Origin: Actinomycetes bacterium
GTDB taxonomy: Bacteria; Actinomycetota; Acidimicrobiia; Acidimicrobiales; Palsa-688
NCBI GenBank assembly: GCA_021827285.1
Contig: JAKAWM010000105.1
Span: 1 to 8,164 of the forward strand
DNA: 8,164 nucleotides
Reading direction: 5' to 3'
The notes beneath the pieces were generated by a model. That model saw only the letters and a program-made list of their open reading frames with translations. It searched no databases and was not told where the DNA came from. Both the position numbers and the translations under genes were made by a program. Shown one piece after another: positions 1 through 6,261 of the stretch (its first letter is position 1; every line of letters begins with the position of its first letter).

Positions 1-792
1 GGCGGGCCTCTGCAACTCCACCCGGACCGAGTGCAAGCGGTCGCCCGCCGGCTTCAGGCGCTCGTCGGCGACGACCTGGTTGACGACGGGAGTTACCGCC
101 GCCATGAGCGCCAGCAACTGGAGATCCCTGAGCCCGCCCCGTCCTTCTTGCAACTCGGGTTCCAGCAAGAAGGCGACGTCACCGTGGGAGCGGTAGGCGG
201 CGGCACGAGCTTCCAGCACGTTTGGCAGCCAGCGGCCGACGTGCTTTTGCCAAAGCCGCTTTACCGTCGCCAAGGCATCAGCTGCCAGTTGCATGTCCCC
301 CGCGATGGGCCGTGCGTCGAGGAGCCCCTGGGCCACCTTGAGATCGGAAGCGGCTGCTTGTTCCATTTGGGAAAGGGTACGCACGCTGTGGTCAAGGGGC
401 ATGGGGTCGTCCCAGATCGGGTACCAGAACCGGTCCGCCAGGTCCACGATGTCCTGGCGGCCAGCATGCACGAGGAGAAGGTCCAGATCGCTGCCGGGGG
501 ACAGCTCTCCCCGGCCCAGGCTGCCTACGGCCAGGAGGGCAACTCCGGAGCCAGGGAGGCGGTTCTTGGCCGAGCCGGCACCCTGGGGGCCACGCCGGAA
601 CCAACCGCTCCGAGGCTGGACCGAGCTCGCCGATGGCTCAGGGGGCTGCTGGGCGTCCGCCGGGACCTCGGATCCGGTCACCTCGGCGAACAGGCGGCGG
701 AGCCAGTCCTCGGTCACGGCTTGGGCGGCACGGCTCCAGTCGTTACCCCTTATCTCTGTCTTCGCTCGCAGGTCCGCCCAGGCGGTGCTCAA
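1..792 (-). CDS. glnD: PII nucleotidyltransferase/uridylyl-removing enzyme GlnD, N-terminal part (runs off left edge)
   Basis: GlnD adds and removes a nucleotide on the PII signalling protein according to glutamine level; it is cytoplasmic. In studied actinobacteria the group added is AMP rather than UMP (family knowledge). About 264 codons are visible, with no stop down to base 1; the HD, linker and ACT domains would lie outside the window. With the start at 792, the nucleotidyltransferase motif GSLGRGELSPGSDLD is at residues 90-104, with metal-binding Asp102 and Asp104. The family signature WYPIWDDPMPLDHSVRTL follows, then EPELQEGRGGLRDLQ at residues 211-225. Residues 40-83 are a Pro/Ser/Gly-rich linker. 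There is no in-frame ATG. TTG at 792 was chosen because it gives the N-terminal helix (DWLRRLF) and has a weak AGG eight bases upstream. GTG at 810 or 717 are alternatives; the frame is open up to a stop at 856-858. It overlaps the end of recD. The family call is firm; the start is uncertain. Confidence 0.9.
   Translation of the reverse strand, partial: MSTAWADLRAKTEIRGNDWSRAAQAVTEDWLRRLFAEVTGSEVPADAQQPPEPSASSVQPRSGWFRRGPQGAGSAKNRLPGSGVALLAVGSLGRGELSPGSDLDLLLVHAGRQDIVDLADRFWYPIWDDPMPLDHSVRTLSQMEQAAASDLKVAQGLLDARPIAGDMQLAADALATVKRLWQKHVGRWLPNVLEARAAAYRSHGDVAFLLEPELQEGRGGLRDLQLLALMAAVTPVVNQVVADERLKPAGDRLHSVRVELQRPA
743..792 (-). other. recD/glnD long out-of-frame coding overlap
   Basis: The last 15 or so codons of recD and its TAA stop (745-743) are read in a second frame as the first codons of glnD. 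The overlap is 50 bases with the TTG start at 792, or 68 bases with GTG at 810; it vanishes (25-base gap) only if GTG at 717 is used. The overlapped part of RecD is a tail with no recognisable family motif, so the overlap need not constrain a functional domain. Confidence 0.65.
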
Positions 793-2752
793 CTTCGGGG
801 CCTGGGGCACAGGACGACGGTAGCCCGTCCGGGGCGCGGGCCCGGAGACGTGCGCTCAAGCCTGAAGCCCTGGCCACCGGGCGGGCCAGGGCGGCCACGA
901 TGGGTTCTTCGGTCCCCACCAGCACCAGCCGGCGGCGCGCCCGGGTGACCGCGGTGTAGAGCAGTTCCCGGGTGAGGATGCGGGAGGTGGCAGGAGGCAG
1001 GACCAGCACCACCTCGTCTGCCTCCGAGCCCTGGCTTCGGTGCACCGTCATGGCGTAGGCAGTGGCGGTCCCCTGAAGGCGCGATGGGCTCACCACGAGA
1101 GGGCCTCCGGCCCGTTCGAACAGCACGCCCAACCCGCCAGCCTCCGACCCGGTCGTGCCGGGAACGGTAACCCCCACGTCACCATTGAAAAGGTGGAGCG
1201 AGTAGTCGTTGGCCGTCACGATGACCGGCCGTCCCACGTACCAAGTGGTCCCGGGGGCAAAGACACCTAGCTCTGCCGACAGCCATGCCTCGACCCGGCT
1301 GTTCCACTCGGCTACGCCGGCTGGCCCCAGGCGGTGCGCGCACAAGAGGCGGGAGCGGTTGACTGCGGCCAGGGCCCGGCCATGGTCGCCGCTCATCGCC
1401 GCTTCCGCCAGGTGGCGCGCCGCGCTGGCCACGACGTTGCGCAAGACCATGGGGGGCTGCTCGCCAGCGGCCAAGTCCACATCCACCCACTCCACGCCGG
1501 GCTCGCCCGAGCGGAGGGCGGATAAGGTGGCGTCCCGGTCACCGGCTCGGACGGCATCAGCCAGTTGGGCCAGGGCCCCCCCGAAGCGGTGGTTGGTGCG
1601 CAGGACTGAGATGCAGGCATCAACGGCAGGCGCAGTGGTGCTGGCCGGGGCAGGCGCGGGGGTGCCTGAAGGGCCAGCGTGCCTCGCTGCCGGCCATGGT
1701 GGTGCCGAGGGGCCGACGATGTCGGCCAGGATGGCCCCTGCCTCGACCGAGGCCAGTTGCTGGGGGTCGCCCACCAGTACCAGGCGGGCGCCGGGTCTGA
1801 GTGCTTCGGTCAGACGGGCCATCAGCCATAGCGAGACCATGGACGTCTCGTCCACGATGACCATGTCGTGAGGCAAGTGGTTGAGCCTTCCGTAGCGAAA
1901 GCGGCTGGAGCTGCCCGGCTGAGGAGCGAGCAGCCTGTGCACGGTGCAGGCGCCGTACGCTCGAAGCCGCTGGCGTAAGGAGGGCTCGATGTCCATCTGC
2001 TCGGCTGCTTCCCTCACCGCTTCGGCCATCCGGGCGGCGGCCTTGCCGGTAGGTGCAGCCAAAGCGACCAGCGGCGAGCCTCCCCCGGTGACCGCCGCCT
2101 GCTCTTCGATCAGGGCCAGCAGCCGCGCCACCGTAGTCGTCTTGCCGGTCCCGGGCCCCCCGGCCACGACGCTGAACATACGCGTCACCGCCTGCCCCGC
2201 CGCCTCCCGCTGCTCGCGGTCTTCCTCGCCGGGGAACAGACGGCACAGCCCGTCTTGGAGCACTTCTTTGTCCACGGCCGGAGGATGAGCGCGCGCCCTG
2301 GTCACCAGGTCCTTGGCCACCGCCACCTCGTCCTGCCAGTAGCGGTCCAGGTAGAGGGCGGTGCCTTCCAGCCGGAGGGGCCAGCTGCCGCCCGAGCCGT
2401 CACCGGGCCGGGTCAAGCGGCTGGCGGCAAGGCTCCTGGCCCACGGTTCGGGTGCGGGCCAGGGGAGCGTGCCCAGGTCCGCCCCTTCTTCCATGCCAGC
2501 TGCAGCCGTGGACCGGACGGTGGCCAGGTCCACGTACACGTGGCCCACCCGGGGGGCGCGGACGGCGAAAGCGGCCCCCAGCTCTGCCAGTTCGTCTGCT
2601 TCTCCGCACAGCCGGCCGAGGCGTAGCGCCACGTGGACGTCGACCGAGGTGAGCACACCGGCCAGGTTGAACTGCCGTAGGACCGGCCGGCGTTCGAGGC
2701 CGAGCACGGCATCGGCGTCCAGCCGGTCACCCTCGGCCCAGGCCGTGCTCAC
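743..2752 (-). CDS. recD: Exodeoxyribonuclease V alpha subunit RecD (5'-3' helicase)
   Basis: RecD is the superfamily 1B helicase of the RecBCD complex. It moves 5'-3' on one strand while RecB moves 3'-5' on the other, and in E. coli it is needed for the nuclease activity of the holoenzyme. The 669-residue protein has all helicase motifs: Walker A GGPGTGKT (198-205, Lys204), motif Ia AAPTGKAAARM (232-242), Walker B VIVDETSMV (298-306), motif III VGDPQQLASVEAGA (327-340), motif IV LRTNHRF (384-390), motif V MTVHRSQGSEADEV (568-581) and motif VI LLYTAVTRARRRLVLVG (597-613). Residues 1-160 are the N-terminal region that contacts RecC in the E. coli structure. A Pro/Ala-rich loop lies at 346-378. 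After about residue 636 there is a tail of some 33 residues without visible family motifs. The start is GTG, whose last two bases begin the recB stop (GTGA); the stop is TAA. Translation is probably coupled to recB. Confidence 0.96.
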   Translation of the reverse strand: MSTAWAEGDRLDADAVLGLERRPVLRQFNLAGVLTSVDVHVALRLGRLCGEADELAELGAAFAVRAPRVGHVYVDLATVRSTAAAGMEEGADLGTLPWPAPEPWARSLAASRLTRPGDGSGGSWPLRLEGTALYLDRYWQDEVAVAKDLVTRARAHPPAVDKEVLQDGLCRLFPGEEDREQREAAGQAVTRMFSVVAGGPGTGKTTTVARLLALIEEQAAVTGGGSPLVALAAPTGKAAARMAEAVREAAEQMDIEPSLRQRLRAYGACTVHRLLAPQPGSSSRFRYGRLNHLPHDMVIVDETSMVSLWLMARLTEALRPGARLVLVGDPQQLASVEAGAILADIVGPSAPPWPAARHAGPSGTPAPAPASTTAPAVDACISVLRTNHRFGGALAQLADAVRAGDRDATLSALRSGEPGVEWVDVDLAAGEQPPMVLRNVVASAARHLAEAAMSGDHGRALAAVNRSRLLCAHRLGPAGVAEWNSRVEAWLSAELGVFAPGTTWYVGRPVIVTANDYSLHLFNGDVGVTVPGTTGSEAGGLGVLFERAGGPLVVSPSRLQGTATAYAMTVHRSQGSEADEVVLVLPPATSRILTRELLYTAVTRARRRLVLVGTEEPIVAALARPVARASGLSARLRARAPDGLPSSCAPGPEVEHRLGGPASEDRDKG
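2749..2752 (-). other. recB/recD GTGA stop-start overlap
   Basis: On the minus strand the bases are GTGA: GTG (2752-2750) starts recD and TGA (2751-2749) ends recB. No strong Shine-Dalgarno is visible just upstream (only a GGGGCGAG stretch), which favours coupled re-initiation. The GTG choice is supported by the exact overlap and by the lack of any other start giving a full N-terminus. Confidence 0.9.
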
Positions 2753-5700
2753 GGCTCGCCCCGGCGGCCCAACGAACCTGTCCCCAGCAGGTCAGAAAGC
2801 TGTAGCACCAGGTCAGTGGGCGCTGCCCAGGAAAAGACCCCGCACGGCCGGCCACTCAGCGAAGGGCTGGCCTCCCCCAGCATCCCCCGGACGAACAGGT
2901 ACAGCACTCCCCCGAGGTTCACTTCGGGCCGGTAACCGGGGAGGCGCCACCGGAGGTAGCGGTGCAGTGCGACCAGGTAGAAGAGGGCCTGTAAGGGGTA
3001 GTGAGCCCTGGCCATCTCGGCTTGCAGCGCGGTGGGCCGGTAGTGCCAGGCCACCAGTGGCTCGTCCCTTGCCGCGAGCCGGTTTGTCTTGTAATCGACA
3101 AGAAAAAAGCGCGTCCCGCTTTCGGAGCGGGAGCGGAAGACCATGTCCAGGCTTCCCGTCAGGTACCCGCGCAGCTGGCTGGACAGTCTCGGGTCGGCCA
3201 GGCGGGCGGAGTAATCTCCGAAGCCGTCGTCGCCTGTACCAATGCGGCCGGTACCCACGTGTTCGCTCCACAGTTGCGCAAGGTCGCCCATCAACACCTC
3301 GCCCACCGGCTGGTCGCCTCCAGCCAGGGGTAGTTCGAAGGCCAGTTCGTCGAGGCGGTCGGCGCGGCTTATGTCCCTCAGGCAGAGCCCGGGTACGAGG
3401 GGCCCAAGAGGTGTGCATATGGCAGCTCGGAGACCATCGACCAGGGTGGAGGCCTGGTCACTTTCCACCCACCGCCGCGACCCCGCCGCGGCCGTTGCCT
3501 GGGTGAGCTCATGGCGGAGGTCGGCTGCCGCGAAGTCAGTCCTCTCCAATACCCGGTGCAAGAAGGTGCCCACTTCCCGACCGGCCGGTATTGCCCCTAA
3601 CGGGCAGGCCACCGCCCGTAGCCAGTCGCCGGACGAGCCCGGAGCCCAGAGCTCGGCGCCATCCGGTTGGGCCGGCTCGTCCGACGTACCGCCCTCTTCA
3701 GGCTCGCTCCCCACCAGCTGGCCCGGCTGGGCATGGTAGGCCGAGGTGACGGCGCTGTAGGAGGTCCTGCGCCAGCGCATGTCCAGGCCTCGGTTGAAGA
3801 TGGCCACCCTCAGCGTTGGGCTGGCGGTGCCAGAAGGGGCAACCCAGGTCCGGCCCAAAGGAGAACCAGCCCGTTCGACCACGATTCGTCCTGGTGCCCG
3901 GCTGGCCAGGGAAGCCAACCTGGCGTGCACGGCTTCGTCCTTGGGAGTGTACTTGCCCTCTGGGGGGACGTTGCCCGCCTCGTCGCGGAACATGATCAGG
4001 CGTCCTAGCGGGGAGTCCCGGCCACCCTTGGTCCGCACCCACCAGATGACAACCTGGTGCCTGGCCCGCGTGAGGGCCACGTACAGCTGGCGCAGGTCCT
4101 CTCCCCTCTCGTCGCGCCTCTCCGCGTCGCGGTGCTGTTCGTAGACAAGGTTGCCCTCGGCCCGCCCTGGGTCCAACGCCGCCCCATCGGCGCCATGGAA
4201 CACCACCGGCCCCCCCCTGCTCGGTTGCCCTCCCGAGTCCCATAGGTAGGGGCAGTAGACGACGGGGAACTCCAGACCCTTGACACGGTGGACCGTGAGC
4301 ACCTGCACCGCCTCCGCGTCGGATTCGAGACGCCGGCTGTGCTCGTCGGCGCCGGTGTCGTTTTCCGCGGCGTCGTCGATCCGCCTGGCCAACCAAGTGC
4401 GCAGCCCGGAGGCACCCTCCTGGTTGGTGGACCCCTCGGCATGGAGCAGTTCGGCCAAGTGGCTGAGGTCGGTGAGCTCCCGCTCCCCCCCTTCCCAACG
4501 TAGGGCACGGCCGGCCAAGCCCCCGGCACTGGCCGCCTTGTAGAGCGCAGCCACGCCGTAGCGCCGCAAAATCCCGGCCCATTCGTGAAGGCGGGCGTGC
4601 ACTCCCTCCCAGGTGCTCTCCGTCGCCCCGGCCACTTCTTTGGCCGTCATCCCGATGAAGGGGCCGAGGGCAACGGCTGCCGCCCGGGGGCGCGACGCTG
4701 GCTGTTCGAGGGCGTCGAGGAGGCGGAGCCACGCCACCGCGGCAGGACTAGGCATGTGCCGTCCGCCCGAGAAGACCGTGTCGGCTCCAGCCAGGACGGC
4801 TGGGACGGCGGCCGCTCGAAGCGCCTTTTGTACCCGCCTAGCCTGCTCGTTGATCCGGACAAGTACGGCCACGTCGCCGGGTCGAAGAGGGCGGTTCTTG
4901 GCCCGAGCCAGCTGGGCACCAGAGCCAAGCAGACCCGCCACGTCATCTGCCAGGTCGCTCGCCACCCAGTTGAGGGCCACGGCTTTGCGGACGTCTCCGT
5001 CCGAGCCCTTGGCGATCGCCCTCCGCAGCTCGTCATGGTCTCGGGCGTGGACGACACGCACCCGCACCGGTGCCGCCTCAGGAGCACCGCTGATCCCGGG
5101 TTGGCTAGGCGGCCGTGCGGAAAGGACCCTGCGGTAGGGGATCTCAGGGTGGCCCAGGTTGACCGGGCTCAGCAAGGCGTCGTAAGCGTCCAGCAAGGCC
5201 TGGTCGCAGCGCCAGTTCTCGTTCAGCGTGTAGCAGGAGCCTCCGGTTTGGCGCGCCAGCCGCGCCGCTTCCAGGTAGGCGTAGATATCGGCGCCCCTGA
5301 ACGCGTAAATGGCCTGCTTGGGGTCACCGATCAGGACCAGGGTCGTGGGCCCCGTGGCAAAGGCGCGCCTTACCACTTCCCACTGAACTGGGTCTGTGTC
5401 TTGGAACTCGTCGACCAGCACTACTGCGTACCTCTCTTGTAGCCGAGCGCAAGCGGCACGACCGCGGTGAGGATCGGCCAGGGTTTTCGCCAGCCGAGAA
5501 AGGAGCTCTTCGTACGTGAGCAGGTTGGCATCAACCAACCGGCGGCCGAGCTCGGCTCTGGCTGCTTGCGCGAAGCGCCCCTGTTCCGCGGCCGGAGTAC
5601 CCTCAGGCATGGGCACGAGCGGGGTGGCCGGATGGCTCACTGCGCACCGGGCGATATCCAGCGCTTGGCGGTGGGTGAAGGGCAGGGGGCTCTGGCGATG

Positions 5701-6261
5701 AGCCTCAGCCACATAGAGGTCGTCCACGACTTCGCGCACGAGGTCGCCAGGATCCTCAAGGAACCCGGCGCCGCCCGCCACCTCCCCGGCCACCCCTAAG
5801 CTCCCGAGCACCAATTGGCAGAAGCCGTGCGTAGTCGTGATGGTGGCAGAGTCAAAATTGGCCAGGGCCTCAGAGAGACGGACTTGCCGCTGGCGAACCT
5901 CCTCACGGGTGCCGTCGGTGAGCATGGCCAGTACCCGTTGGCCGGGTGGCGTGCCGTCGGCATTGGCCATCTCCCCACCCGCCCCGCCGTCCCCCGCCCC
6001 GGCCGCGACGAGCCGGAGCGCGTGCTCGGCGCGGACGAGGCTCCGGCGCACGCGCTCGCGCAGTTCACTGGTCGCCATCCGGGTGAAGGTGACGGCGAGG
6101 ATCCTCGACAAAGGCACGTGGCCCTCGGCGACCATACGTGTCACGAGGGCAGCAATGGTGAAGGTCTTGCCCGTCCCGGCACTCGCTTCGAGCACCGTGA
6201 CACCGGGGCCGGGCAACGGGCCACACAGGTCAAAGGGCGGCGGGCCATCGTGGAGCGTCAT
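2749..6261 (-). CDS. recB: Exodeoxyribonuclease V beta subunit RecB (3'-5' helicase-nuclease)
   Basis: RecB is the motor and only nuclease of the RecBCD complex, which processes double-strand DNA ends. The 1170-residue protein is close to the usual family length. UvrD-type helicase motifs run in order: Walker A EASAGTGKTFTI (25-36, Lys32), motif Ia AVTFTRMATSELRERV (56-71), ITTTHGFC (141-148), Walker B VVLVDEFQDTDPVQWE (280-295), motif III IGDPKQAIYAFRGADIY (311-327), motif IV LNENWRC (346-352), motif V VLTVHRVKGLEFPVVY (654-669) and motif VI QLYVALTRARHQVVIW (725-740). A Gly/Glu/Pro-rich linker (about 843-895) leads to the nuclease domain. Its putative catalytic residues are His902 (GTFLH), Asp1039 (GSLDMVF), Asp1056 and Lys1058 (LVDYKTN), followed by YPLQALFY. 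These match His956, Asp1067, Asp1080 and Lys1082 of E. coli RecB by position and context, so the nuclease should be active. ATG at 6259-6261 overlaps the recC stop. There is no frameshift. Confidence 0.97.
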   Translation of the reverse strand: MTLHDGPPPFDLCGPLPGPGVTVLEASAGTGKTFTIAALVTRMVAEGHVPLSRILAVTFTRMATSELRERVRRSLVRAEHALRLVAAGAGDGGAGGEMANADGTPPGQRVLAMLTDGTREEVRQRQVRLSEALANFDSATITTTHGFCQLVLGSLGVAGEVAGGAGFLEDPGDLVREVVDDLYVAEAHRQSPLPFTHRQALDIARCAVSHPATPLVPMPEGTPAAEQGRFAQAARAELGRRLVDANLLTYEELLSRLAKTLADPHRGRAACARLQERYAVVLVDEFQDTDPVQWEVVRRAFATGPTTLVLIGDPKQAIYAFRGADIYAYLEAARLARQTGGSCYTLNENWRCDQALLDAYDALLSPVNLGHPEIPYRRVLSARPPSQPGISGAPEAAPVRVRVVHARDHDELRRAIAKGSDGDVRKAVALNWVASDLADDVAGLLGSGAQLARAKNRPLRPGDVAVLVRINEQARRVQKALRAAAVPAVLAGADTVFSGGRHMPSPAAVAWLRLLDALEQPASRPRAAAVALGPFIGMTAKEVAGATESTWEGVHARLHEWAGILRRYGVAALYKAASAGGLAGRALRWEGGERELTDLSHLAELLHAEGSTNQEGASGLRTWLARRIDDAAENDTGADEHSRRLESDAEAVQVLTVHRVKGLEFPVVYCPYLWDSGGQPSRGGPVVFHGADGAALDPGRAEGNLVYEQHRDAERRDERGEDLRQLYVALTRARHQVVIWWVRTKGGRDSPLGRLIMFRDEAGNVPPEGKYTPKDEAVHARLASLASRAPGRIVVERAGSPLGRTWVAPSGTASPTLRVAIFNRGLDMRWRRTSYSAVTSAYHAQPGQLVGSEPEEGGTSDEPAQPDGAELWAPGSSGDWLRAVACPLGAIPAGREVGTFLHRVLERTDFAAADLRHELTQATAAAGSRRWVESDQASTLVDGLRAAICTPLGPLVPGLCLRDISRADRLDELAFELPLAGGDQPVGEVLMGDLAQLWSEHVGTGRIGTGDDGFGDYSARLADPRLSSQLRGYLTGSLDMVFRSRSESGTRFFLVDYKTNRLAARDEPLVAWHYRPTALQAEMARAHYPLQALFYLVALHRYLRWRLPGYRPEVNLGGVLYLFVRGMLGEASPSLSGRPCGVFSWAAPTDLVLQLSDLLGTGSLGRRGEP
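6258..6261 (-). other. recC/recB ATGA stop-start overlap
   Basis: Read on the minus strand the four bases are ATGA: the recB ATG (6261-6259) shares two bases with the recC TGA (6260-6258). This is the classic arrangement for translational coupling, which would help keep RecC and RecB at similar amounts. The overlap is seen directly; the coupling is inferred. Confidence 0.95.

Noticed and set aside
261..604. Short minus-strand frames (68 and 70 codons) opposite the left-edge region
   Set aside because: They are off-frame readings of glnD. The frame with codons starting at positions 1, 4, 7 carries the clear nucleotidyltransferase motifs.
916..923. E. coli-type Chi octamers: GCTGGTGG on the minus strand at 916-923 and 3711-3718, and on the plus strand at 6666-6673
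   Set aside because: Chi sequences differ between lineages, the copies are on both strands, and a GC-rich 8-kb window is likely to hold about one by chance. Three copies are not enough to claim a signal.
31..948. A 305-codon open frame on the plus strand
   Set aside because: It lies opposite glnD and the end of recD, and its protein is Pro/Gly/Arg-rich with no recognisable domain. Long antisense frames are common opposite GC-rich genes.
2361..3506. A 381-codon open frame on the plus strand across the recB/recD junction
   Set aside because: It is a shadow of two well-supported minus-strand genes. The product is Arg/Pro/Ser-rich low complexity with no family features.
3698..4732. A 344-codon minus-strand frame inside recB
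   Set aside because: It is an alternative frame of recB. Its product is Gly/Arg/Pro-rich with no motifs, while the recB frame holds helicase motifs V and VI throughout this stretch.
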